This document shows, piece by piece, positions 7,995-15,631 of a stretch of 64,000 nucleotides of DNA. A program made the translations under genes and the position numbers. A model generated the notes under the pieces. That model was given only the letters and a program-made list of their open reading frames with translations, was not told the DNA's origin and ran no database searches. The first letter of the stretch is position 1. Every line of letters begins with the position of its first letter. Origin of the DNA: Kosakonia oryzae (GTDB lineage Bacteria > Pseudomonadota > Gammaproteobacteria > Enterobacterales > Enterobacteriaceae); NCBI RefSeq assembly GCF_001658025.2, contig NZ_CP014007.2:3968001-4032000 (forward strand), written 5' to 3'.

Positions 7995-8925
7995 TCACGT
8001 CCACCGATGTAAACAAAAAGCGTCGTAACCATTCACTATAGCCCTGAACCAGAAATCCGCGATTACGTTGGCGATAAACCTGCAGGTCTCGCAGGTAGAG
8101 CGTACGCAATCCATACCAGGGCACGCCGGGCAGATCGTGGTGGATGGAGTGATAGTTGAGGTTGAGAAACAGAATGCGCCACGGCAGCGCCACTTCATTG
8201 ATCACCGATCGCGCCAGCGGATCGTCCGCCGCCTGATGTTCGAGAAAAGAGCGGATTTTTGTCACCGCCAGCGCCGGATAACTGACCGCCAGCACAAACC
8301 ACAGCGGTGAAAAATCCCAATGTGCCATCCACGTAAACAGCGCTGCGAGCAGTAGACCATGCACCAGCCACATAGCGATAGTTTTCGTCTGCCGCTGATA
8401 AAACGCGCGAATCATGCCTGCCAGCAGTTGCCCGATATCGAGCAGCGGCGCCAGCAACAACCGCCCGGGGAATGTGTTGCGCAGACGAATGATTTCGCGC
8501 TGCAGGCGCGAGAAACGCTGCCAGCGCTGAGGGGCAAAATAATACGATTCAGGATCCGCATGCGGCAGCGTCAGTTCCGGCGTGTTGTGGTGCGCGAGAT
8601 GGGAATCACGGTAAAAGCCATACGGATACCAGACCGCCAGCGGCAGCAGGCCCAGCAGTTGGTTAAACCACGGCCAGCGCGTTGGATGACCATGGATTAA
8701 TTCATGCTGCACAGAGAGATACCAGCAGGTAAACACGATCAGCAGCAACGTTGCTGGCCACAAGCCTAAGGTTTGCCAGTTCGCCAGCGTGGCAAACCAG
8801 CCGCCATACACGGCAATAATCACCGTCCAGGTGGGAAGCTCATAGCGCCACAGCCAGCTACGGGCGCGCTGTTGAATAAAATCACGTTGTTCTTCATGTA
8901 AATAGACCGCACGACGTTTTGCCAT
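7960..8925 (-). CDS. Integral-membrane fatty acid desaturase
   Basis: A 321-residue multi-pass membrane protein with the three histidine boxes of the di-iron desaturase/hydroxylase superfamily: HELIHGH, HLAHHN and HSIHH, plus an additional EHQ near the third. Hydrophobic segments flank boxes one and three. Family members desaturate or hydroxylate acyl chains or carotenoid-like lipids using O2 and an electron donor. E. coli has no such gene, so this is an accessory function. The gene is first in a two-gene unit, overlapping the PhnD-like gene. Exact substrate unknown. Confidence 0.85.
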   Translation of the reverse strand: MAKRRAVYLHEEQRDFIQQRARSWLWRYELPTWTVIIAVYGGWFATLANWQTLGLWPATLLLIVFTCWYLSVQHELIHGHPTRWPWFNQLLGLLPLAVWYPYGFYRDSHLAHHNTPELTLPHADPESYYFAPQRWQRFSRLQREIIRLRNTFPGRLLLAPLLDIGQLLAGMIRAFYQRQTKTIAMWLVHGLLLAALFTWMAHWDFSPLWFVLAVSYPALAVTKIRSFLEHQAADDPLARSVINEVALPWRILFLNLNYHSIHHDLPGVPWYGLRTLYLRDLQVYRQRNRGFLVQGYSEWLRRFLFTSVDVNAHPGCKQYND

Positions 8926-9041
8926 TCACTCATACACTCTCTGCACTGATTCGCGTCACGATGTGAGGGAACGGCAGAAATCACAACCAACTTAAATGGC
9001 GTAACTATTGCGGAAAATGGCAAAACGCCGGGCGGCGCGGC

Positions 9042-9413
9042 TCAGGCCACTTTGCCGCGCGGATCGTCGATATATTGCTGCGCCACGTCGTAACGCACGC
9101 CTTCGCGATGAAGAATGCGCACATTTTTCACCACCGTCGCCAGCGCCCGCAGGAAGGTGGCGGCGTTTTCGTGGTGCTCATACGCGGCTTCATCGGCCCA
9201 GCCTTCCAGCAGATGAAAGGCGTTGGCATCGGCCAGATCCTGAGCAAAGGCGTAGTAAATACAGCCGGGCAGTTTACGCGCGGCGGCCATTTCCGGCACC
9301 ACCGCATCAATAAAGGTCTGCCGATCGTCGGGATGCACGCGATAGTAAGCGCTAACCACAATGCCGGTAGCAGGAGATTTGTCGTGATCGGCACTCGAAA
9401 TCGTACGGTTCAT
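9042..9413 (-). CDS. Putative quinol monooxygenase (ABM domain)
   Basis: A 123-residue protein of the antibiotic biosynthesis monooxygenase fold (YgiN-like dimeric ferredoxin-like): VVSAYYRVHPDDRQTFIDAV, then LPGCIYYAFAQD and FHLLEGWADEAAYEHHE. Members oxidise quinols or polyphenols without a cofactor. It is the last gene of a four-gene unit headed by an SDR dehydrogenase, 21 bp after the VOC gene. That context suggests conversion or detoxification of an aromatic or quinone compound; this is inference. Confidence 0.75.
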   Translation of the reverse strand: MNRTISSADHDKSPATGIVVSAYYRVHPDDRQTFIDAVVPEMAAARKLPGCIYYAFAQDLADANAFHLLEGWADEAAYEHHENAATFLRALATVVKNVRILHREGVRYDVAQQYIDDPRGKVA

Positions 9414-9434
9414 ATTTCTCGCTCCAGTAGAGGA

Positions 9435-10001
9435 TTAACGGCCCGGCTTCCACAGTTTGACAGAGGCATGTTTTTCATACGCTTTGCCATTCGGGTAACT
9501 GACCAGTTCCATATCCGCGCCCCATGGCGAGCGGAAATGCACCCAAGTTTCACCCGCGGTATCGCCGCTGGTCATCGTCATCGGCTCACCGCTAATGGCA
9601 ATCCCTTTCGACTTGAGCCAGGCCACGCCGCCCTGAATATCATCGGTGTAAAACGCAATGTGCGAGGCACCGATATCCTGCATCGCTGGCATCTGCATGC
9701 TGCCGTTGGCGTCCTGATAAGCGAACAATTCAATGTTCGCGCCATTGCCACAGCGGATCATGGCAATCGTCACGCTGCCGGTCAGCGGTTTGCCATCCGG
9801 CGAGGGCAGTTTTTCCAGCGCGAACGGACCGATTTGCGTGGCGGGCACGCAGCCGAACGTGTCATGAAAGAAGGTTTCCGCCTGTTTCAGATCCGGCACG
9901 CTAATGCCGACGTGATCGATTCCGGCTGTTTTGATCCCGGCGGCCTGCGTCAGACCGCTCAATCCCAGCAGCACGCTGAGCAGTAATAAAGGGCGTTTCA
10001 T
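9435..10001 (-). CDS. Exported VOC/glyoxalase-superfamily protein
   Basis: A 188-residue protein. The start is ATG 10001 (MKRPLLLLSVLLGL), which gives a clean signal peptide ending near TQAA; an upstream in-frame start would add 38 non-homologous residues. The mature part has a vicinal-oxygen-chelate domain with two beta-alpha-beta modules: IDHVGISVPDLKQAETFF and ASHIAFYTDDIQGGVAWL, ending in PWGADMELVSYP. The usual metal ligands H and E are present (DHVGIS; MELVSYP). A periplasmic location is unusual for this superfamily. It lies between the NTF2-like and monooxygenase genes of the same operon. Confidence 0.75.
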   Translation of the reverse strand: MKRPLLLLSVLLGLSGLTQAAGIKTAGIDHVGISVPDLKQAETFFHDTFGCVPATQIGPFALEKLPSPDGKPLTGSVTIAMIRCGNGANIELFAYQDANGSMQMPAMQDIGASHIAFYTDDIQGGVAWLKSKGIAISGEPMTMTSGDTAGETWVHFRSPWGADMELVSYPNGKAYEKHASVKLWKPGR

Positions 10002-10014
10002 GGGGCTTTTCCGC

Positions 10015-10464
10015 TTAGGGTTGATTGATAAACACATGGGCGCTGGCGATACGGCCATCGCGAACGGTGAAAATGTCTTCGCCGTGAACCAGGCCTGGAT
10101 TGCCCTGCGGGCCATAGCTCCAGGTCACGCGGCCTAATCCGTGATTCCATGTTACCGGGGCCGGATGGAAGACAAAGCCCGGATGCTCACGCTGGACGCG
10201 GGCAATTAATGCCACAACCTGCTGGTAACCGGTGGCGATGTCGGCGTAATCGGCGACATAAACGTCTTCGGTATAAACCTCGCCAAAGCTGCTGATACGC
10301 GGCTGCGGATCGTTCCAGATGGCAAAGTGTTTATCGATCAGTTGCTGGGCGATGTGCAGTTCAGGTGATTTCATCTCTTTATGCTCCGTTGTCTGTGCAC
10401 GGGCCAGCGGCAGCACCATCAACGCTGCCAGCGCCAGCCCGCGAAAAGTGAGGGCGTTGACCAT
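10015..10464 (-). CDS. Exported NTF2/SnoaL-like protein
   Basis: A 149-residue protein with a signal peptide (ALTFRGLALAALMVLP, cleavage near ARA) and a SnoaL/ketosteroid-isomerase-like cone fold: IDKHFAIWNDPQ, YTEDVYVADY, then VTWSYGP and GEDIFTVRDGRIASAHVF. Its ATG overlaps the stop of the SDR gene (TGATG), so translation is coupled. Known relatives act as small-molecule isomerases, cyclases or binding proteins. Like the VOC protein it appears periplasmic, so two of the four operon products are exported. Confidence 0.72.
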   Translation of the reverse strand: MVNALTFRGLALAALMVLPLARAQTTEHKEMKSPELHIAQQLIDKHFAIWNDPQPRISSFGEVYTEDVYVADYADIATGYQQVVALIARVQREHPGFVFHPAPVTWNHGLGRVTWSYGPQGNPGLVHGEDIFTVRDGRIASAHVFINQP

Positions 10465-11213
10465 CAGATTTGCGCCATGCCGCCATCGACAAACAGCTCT
10501 GCGCCATTGATAAAGCTGGAGGCATCCGACGCCAGGAAAGCCACCACTTTGCCGACCTCTTCCGGTTCACCAAGACGGCCCAGCGGCACTTGCGCAGCCA
10601 ACGCGTCAAACAGCCCCTGACGGTGTTCATCCGGGACTAAATCGCCAAGACCCGGAGTGCGGATGGGGCCAGGGCTGACCACGTTGACGCGGATACCACG
10701 GCCTTGCAGATCCAGCGACCACGAGCGGGCAAAGTTACGTACGGCGGCTTTACTGGCGCTGTAGACGCTAAAATTGGCTGTCCCTTTGATCGACACCGTG
10801 GAGCCGGTCAGCACAATCGATGCGCTATTCACTAACAGCGGCAGCGCTTTCTGTACGGTAAACAGCACCCCGCGTACGTTGGTGGCAAAAATGCGGTCGA
10901 AATGCTCTTCGGTAATCGACCCTAGCGGCAACATATCGCCGCCCCCGGCGTTGGCGTGGAGGATGTCCAGCCGACCGGCGCTTTTGGCGATTTGCGCATA
11001 CACCGCGTCGAGATCCGCCGGAACTGATGCATCCGCACGGATGCCGGTTACGTTGGCGCCCACTTCCGCGATGGCAGCATCCAGCTCTTTCTGCCGACGG
11101 CCGGTAATAAAGACACGTGCGCCCTGGGCTACCAGCTCTTTCGCCGTCGCCAGCCCGATACCGCTGGTACCGCCAGTGACAAGGGCAATTTTTCCGCTCA
11201 GTTGTTTCGTCAT
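10464..11213 (-). CDS. Short-chain dehydrogenase/reductase (SDR)
   Basis: A 249-residue classical SDR: cofactor motif TGGTSGIG (residues 14-21), ITGRR after beta-2 (NADP preference likely), NAGG, catalytic Ser in LTGSTVS, YSASK catalytic Tyr/Lys, and SPGPIRTPG. It is the first gene of a minus-strand operon (SDR, NTF2-like, VOC, monooxygenase) divergent from a LysR regulator. The 166-bp divergent gap probably holds the shared promoter region. Substrate unknown. Confidence 0.88.
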   Translation of the reverse strand: MTKQLSGKIALVTGGTSGIGLATAKELVAQGARVFITGRRQKELDAAIAEVGANVTGIRADASVPADLDAVYAQIAKSAGRLDILHANAGGGDMLPLGSITEEHFDRIFATNVRGVLFTVQKALPLLVNSASIVLTGSTVSIKGTANFSVYSASKAAVRNFARSWSLDLQGRGIRVNVVSPGPIRTPGLGDLVPDEHRQGLFDALAAQVPLGRLGEPEEVGKVVAFLASDASSFINGAELFVDGGMAQI

Positions 11214-11379
11214 TTTTCTGTTCCTCAGTTTGGGTTTTAGGGTTTACCGGCGGTCAGCAGGGCTGACGTCTTCGGTATGGCGCTACTGTAGCGCTGGCGT
11301 TTTTATTGAAAAATACCGAAAAATGAAAATGACTATTCACTGTGGTGTATAATCAGCTTTCACGAACAAAGGGGGACGT

Positions 11380-12285
11380 ATGGATCAGTTGCAGGCAATA
11401 CGGGCCTTTGCCCGCGTGGTAGAAGCCGGGAATTTTACCCGGGCGGCAGATTCACTGGAGATGCCCAACGCCACGCTGAGCAAACTGGTGCAGGAGCTGG
11501 AAGCGCACCTCGGCGTGCGATTGTTGCAGCGTACCACCCGCCGGGTGACGGTGACGCCGGAAGGACGCGACTATTACGACAAAACCGCGCGCATTCTGCG
11601 CGATCTGGAAGATATCGATACCTCCTTTAACAGCGTGCGCAGCCATCCGCGGGGCCAGTTACGTATTGACGTCGGTGGCTCCACGGCGCGCGATGTACTG
11701 ATCCCGGCGCTGCCGGAGTTTCTGGCGCGCTACCCGGATATCCGTATCGATCTTGGCGTTTCTGACCGCGCAGTGGATCTGATTAGCGACAATGTGGACT
11801 GCGTGATCCGCGGCGGCCCGCTGGATAACTCCTCGCTGATCGCCCGCCAGATTGGCGCCGCAACGCTGCTGACCTGCGCCACGCCCGCGTATCTGAAAGC
11901 CTTTGGCACGCCCGCCTACCCGGATGAGCTGAAAAATGGTCACCGGCTAGTAAGTTATCTGTCGCCGCAAACCGGCAGAGCCTTCCCCCTCCGTTTTGAG
12001 CGCGACGGCGAAAAGTGTGAAATCAAGGTCGATCACCGCATCGGCGTAAACGAGAGTAACGCCCATCTGGCCGCCGGTATGGCCGGATTGGGGATTATTC
12101 AGACTTTCAGTTATGCGCTGGAAAGTGCGCTGAAGAGCGGCGCGCTGGTGGAAATTTTGCGCCCGTGGCGCCCCGCACCCTACCCCTTCCATGTGGTTTA
12201 TCCGCAAAACCGCCATGTGACGCATCGCCTGCGGGTTTTTATTGACTGGCTGCTGGAAAGTTTCCCGAAAAATGTCGGCCGCTAA
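11380..12285 (+). CDS. LysR-type transcriptional regulator
   Basis: A 301-residue LTTR of the CrgA-like class: winged HTH at residues 1-60 (MDQLQAIRAFARVVEAGNFT, then NATLSKLVQELE), linker helix, and effector-binding domain (DVGGSTARDVLIPALPEF through DNVDCVIRGG). It is divergent from the SDR-NTF2-VOC-monooxygenase operon, which it probably controls, in keeping with usual LTTR organisation. Start ATG 11380 is preceded by GGGGGACG. Confidence 0.88.
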   Translation: MDQLQAIRAFARVVEAGNFTRAADSLEMPNATLSKLVQELEAHLGVRLLQRTTRRVTVTPEGRDYYDKTARILRDLEDIDTSFNSVRSHPRGQLRIDVGGSTARDVLIPALPEFLARYPDIRIDLGVSDRAVDLISDNVDCVIRGGPLDNSSLIARQIGAATLLTCATPAYLKAFGTPAYPDELKNGHRLVSYLSPQTGRAFPLRFERDGEKCEIKVDHRIGVNESNAHLAAGMAGLGIIQTFSYALESALKSGALVEILRPWRPAPYPFHVVYPQNRHVTHRLRVFIDWLLESFPKNVGR

Positions 12286-12477
12286 TGTCAGCATATTATT
12301 TTCGTGACTCAAGGAATAACAAAGTGAATAATGAAGAGAATTTGAAAATATTACGAATTAACAATGAAGGTTTATTTTTATTATTTACCAACCTCACATA
12401 TCAACTTTAAAAAATATTTATAACTCATTGATTATAAATCATATTTAAATTCTTAAATTTTGAATAACTATTATCTT

Positions 12478-12496
12478 GATAATGAATTTCATTTCT
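12478..12496. promoter_or_regulatory. Candidate Fur box
   Basis: GATAATGAATTTCATTTCT has a 6-1-6 inverted core (AATGAA-T-TTCATT) and agrees with 13 of 19 positions of the classical Fur consensus. It lies 210-230 bp upstream of a TonB-dependent siderophore receptor, a typical Fur target. Confidence 0.5.
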
Positions 12497-12511
12497 ATTA
12501 ACGTCATTCGC

Positions 12512-12555
12512 GCATGATGAGGATTCTCTGGCGAATAACGTTTTCCTCATCGTGC
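12512..12555 (+). promoter_or_regulatory. Long hairpin in receptor 5' leader
   Basis: A 12-bp stem (GCATGATGAGGA with TCCTCATCGTGC, one G-T pair) with a 20-base loop. It lies about 150 bp upstream of the receptor gene, in the probable 5' untranslated region. No U-run follows directly, so it may be a post-transcriptional control element. Confidence 0.35.
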
Positions 12556-12705
12556 AAATAATCCCTCTCGTTTTTACTCATTTACTGACGCAGATAACCG
12601 CCGCAGTCCGGGCATTTATTCTCTTTTTTATGCCACGGCTCAGGGAGGCGTCACTACGCCCGAAAAAAGCGAGAACCGCACACATAAAAATACAGGGAAT
12701 ATGGC

Positions 12706-14964
12706 ATGAAACACGCTTCACATTACCCACTGGCCATGCTGATTCACTTGGCGCTGTGGGGTCTGGCGCTTCCGATACAGGCCGCTGACACCAGTAATAC
12801 GTCTGAGCAAACCGCGACGGACACAACCAAAACGCAGGAAGATACGCTGGTGGTAACCGCCGCCAAACAGACGTTGCAGGCTTCCGGCGTCTCGACCATC
12901 ACCGCCGAACAAATCCGCAAACACCCGCCCGCCCGCGATGTCTCTGAACTGATCCGCACGCAGCCTGGCGTCAACCTGACCGGCAACTCCACCAGCGGCC
13001 AGCGCGGAAATAATCGGCAGATCGACATCCGGGGTATGGGGCCGGAAAACACGCTGATTCTGGTGGATGGCAAACCGGTGACCAGCCGTAATTCCGTGCG
13101 CTATGGCTGGCGTGGCGATCGCGATAGCCGTGGCGATAGCAACTGGGTACCGGCGGAAATGATCGATCATATCGATGTGATCCGTGGCCCGGCCGCCGCG
13201 CGCTACGGCAACGGCGCGATGGGCGGCGTAGTGAATATCATTACCAAACCCACTACCGGTGAATGGCACGGTTCATGGAACACTTATCTGAATGCGCCGC
13301 AGCACCGCAAAGAGGGTTCGACGAAACGCACCAACTTCAGCCTGAACGGCCCGCTTTCCGATACCGTCAGCTTTAATTTGTGGGGCAATCTGAGCAAAAC
13401 CCAGGCCGACGCACAGGACATCAACTCCGGCCACGAAGCCGCACGCACCGGCACCTATGCCGGTTCTTATCCGGCAGGCCGTGAAGGAGTGATTAATAAA
13501 GATATTCACGGCAAAGTGCGCTGGGAATTCGCTCCGATGCAGGCACTGGAGTTTGAATCCGGCTACAGCCGTCAGGGCAACCTGTACGCAGGCGATACGC
13601 AAAACACCAACACCAGTACGCTGGTGAAAAGTATGTACGGCAAAGAGACCAACCGCCTTTACCGCCAGAACTGGGGCGTGACCTGGACCGGCGGCTGGGA
13701 CAATGGCGTAACAACCAACACCTACGCGCAGTATGAACGCACCCGCAACTCCCGGCTTGGCGAAGGGCTGGCTGGCGGCACGGAAGGGATCTTCTCCAGC
13801 GATAAGTTCTTCGATATTGATCTTTCCGATGTGCTGCTACACAGCGAGGTCAATATTCCGTTTACGCTGGGCGTCGATCAGAACCTGACGATCGGCACCG
13901 AGTGGAACCAGCAGCGCATGAAAGATGGCGTTTCGACAACCCAGTCGCTCTCTTACGGATCGATTGATGGCGTCAGCAGCACCAATCGCAGCCCTTACTC
14001 CAGCGCGGAGATCTTCTCGCTATTTACCGAAGACAATATCGCCCTTACCGACAGCACCATGCTGACACCGGCGCTGCGCTTTGATCACCATTCGATCGTC
14101 GGCAACAACTGGAGCCCGTCTCTGAACCTGTCGCAAGGGCTGGCGGAAGACTGGACGTTGAAACTGGGGATTGCACGCGCCTATAAAGCGCCGAATCTTT
14201 ATCAGCTCAACCCAAACTACATTCTCTATAGTAATGGCCAGGGATGCTATGCCAGCAGTTCAGCCTGCTATCTGATGGGTAACAGCGACCTGAAAGCCGA
14301 GACCAGCGTTAACAAAGAGATCGGCATCGAGTACAAACACAACGGCTTCCAGGGTGGCATCACTTACTTCCGCAACGATTACCACAACAAGATCGAATCC
14401 GGTTATTCCGCCGTCGGTACCGCCAGCAATGGCACCACCAATATTTATCAATGGGAAAACGTGCCCAAAGCATTAGTAGAAGGGCTGGAAGGCACGCTGA
14501 ATGTTCCGGTTAGCGAAAGCGTCAACTGGAGCAACAATATGACATGGATGCTGCAAAGCAAGAACAAAACCACGGGCGATCGTCTGTCGGTGATCCCGCA
14601 ATTTACCCTGAACTCGACGCTGGCCTGGCAGGTTCGCGACGATTTGTCGCTACAAAGCACCTTTACCTGGTACGGACGGCAGAAACCCAAACGCTTCAAC
14701 TATAAAGGTGAGGCGGTTTCCGGCAGTGAGTTGAATGAAGTCAGCCCTTACAGTGTGGTCGGTCTGAGCTCGACCTGGACGGTGAACAAAAACCTGAGCA
14801 TGACCGGCGGCGTGGACAATATCTTTGATATCCGCCACTACCGCGCCGGTAATGCGCAAACCACCGGCAACAGCACCACCGGTGCTTACCTGTACGGCGC
14901 AGGCGCAGAAACATATAACGAATCAGGGCGCACCTTTTATGTTAGCGTGAACACGCATTTCTGA
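12706..14964 (+). CDS. TonB-dependent catecholate siderophore receptor (FepA/IroN/PfeA family)
   Basis: A 752-residue outer membrane receptor. It has a signal peptide (ALPIQA), a TonB box (DTLVVTA, near residue 46), and a plug domain with TQPGVNL, RQIDIRGMGPENTLILVDGK, VDGKPVTSRNSVRYGWRGDR and YGNGAMGGVVNIITK. These follow FepA/PfeA/IroN closely. The 22-strand barrel ends in VSVNTHF with terminal Phe. It should import ferric enterobactin or a related catecholate through TonB-ExbBD. It is monocistronic, with its own terminator and an upstream Fur-box-like dyad. No siderophore synthesis or periplasmic transport genes are nearby, so it probably supplements a main fepA elsewhere. Confidence 0.9.
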   Translation: MKHASHYPLAMLIHLALWGLALPIQAADTSNTSEQTATDTTKTQEDTLVVTAAKQTLQASGVSTITAEQIRKHPPARDVSELIRTQPGVNLTGNSTSGQRGNNRQIDIRGMGPENTLILVDGKPVTSRNSVRYGWRGDRDSRGDSNWVPAEMIDHIDVIRGPAAARYGNGAMGGVVNIITKPTTGEWHGSWNTYLNAPQHRKEGSTKRTNFSLNGPLSDTVSFNLWGNLSKTQADAQDINSGHEAARTGTYAGSYPAGREGVINKDIHGKVRWEFAPMQALEFESGYSRQGNLYAGDTQNTNTSTLVKSMYGKETNRLYRQNWGVTWTGGWDNGVTTNTYAQYERTRNSRLGEGLAGGTEGIFSSDKFFDIDLSDVLLHSEVNIPFTLGVDQNLTIGTEWNQQRMKDGVSTTQSLSYGSIDGVSSTNRSPYSSAEIFSLFTEDNIALTDSTMLTPALRFDHHSIVGNNWSPSLNLSQGLAEDWTLKLGIARAYKAPNLYQLNPNYILYSNGQGCYASSSACYLMGNSDLKAETSVNKEIGIEYKHNGFQGGITYFRNDYHNKIESGYSAVGTASNGTTNIYQWENVPKALVEGLEGTLNVPVSESVNWSNNMTWMLQSKNKTTGDRLSVIPQFTLNSTLAWQVRDDLSLQSTFTWYGRQKPKRFNYKGEAVSGSELNEVSPYSVVGLSSTWTVNKNLSMTGGVDNIFDIRHYRAGNAQTTGNSTTGAYLYGAGAETYNESGRTFYVSVNTHF

Positions 14965-14974
14965 TGTCATCATC

Positions 14975-15007
14975 AAAGCCGGAACAGTTTATGTTTCCGG
15001 CTTTTTT
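14975..15007 (+). terminator. Terminator of siderophore receptor
   Basis: An AAAGCCGGAA stem pairs with TTCCGGCTTT around a 9-base loop and is followed by T6; it starts 11 bp after the receptor stop codon. Confidence 0.9.
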
Positions 15008-15393
15008 GTCCGCTAAATCCGCGCTGTTATATATGATGACAAAATCTTCATCGCTTCTGCATAATCCTTTCACTATCCGGGTTTATTATTAGCACGGTTG
15101 AGTTCGGCGGGAATGGATCCAGCAGAAATCAACTGTGGTGTAATACCACTCCTTCATAAAAGTAGTACTCCATCCCCCCTTCCAAATCCCAACCGCAGCC
15201 ATGCGGTGGAGGGGGGATTTCCCTTCACTGCGCTCTTTTATTAATGATTTCCCTGAGTAACGGCTTTATGCTCAGCAGCCTCTTTTTTCATACATATATT
15301 ATCCATGCTTTCTTCATTTTAACTGACACATTATTTGTTATTGTCTCAGCGTTCTTTGTTGAGTGCAGAGGACATCATTCCTAATAAACTCTT

Positions 15394-15429
15394 CCCCCTT
15401 CCCCCCCGTTCAGGAAGGGGGCTTTTTTT
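15394..15429 (+). terminator. Strong orphan intrinsic terminator
   Basis: Perfect 9-bp stem CCCCCTTCC/GGAAGGGGG, 10-base loop, then CTTTTTTT. It is separated from the receptor terminator by about 390 bp and from the next gene by 200 bp, so it ends an unannotated transcript or insulates the BamA paralogue. Confidence 0.8.
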
Positions 15430-15631
15430 AATACGGAATTTTAAAATAGTCTTACACCACTCGCCGACAAATCTTTCGATACTGATATTCAAATAAAGTT
15501 CCACGCAGGCATATTATTTTTACCTGCGTTGTATATTCATGCTTTCTCCATTATTTCCCCATCATTAAATGTAATCCTGCATTTCTATTCGCAGCGGTTT
15601 TCTTTGAAAATATCTCTTAGACGAAACTTTC

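Larger units (their letters stand above)
12286..12705. other. AT-rich leader region upstream of siderophore receptor
   Basis: 420 bp without a gene. The first 190 bp are very AT-rich. It contains a Fur-box-like dyad at 12478-12496 and a long hairpin at 12512-12555. A two-codon ORF (ATG GCA TGA at 12701) overlaps the receptor start. Confidence 0.5.
14965..15631. other. Intergenic region with orphan terminator; possible small RNA
   Basis: 667 bp between the receptor and the BamA paralogue. After the receptor terminator there are small dyads at 15135-15149 (GTGGT/ACCAC) and a two-tier hairpin at 15184-15220 (AAATCCC/GGGATTT enclosing ACCGCA/TGCGGT). A very strong intrinsic terminator follows at 15394-15429. 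No ORF of convincing quality precedes it. A short transcript ending at 15429 is possible; no clear sigma-70 promoter was identified. Confidence 0.4.
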
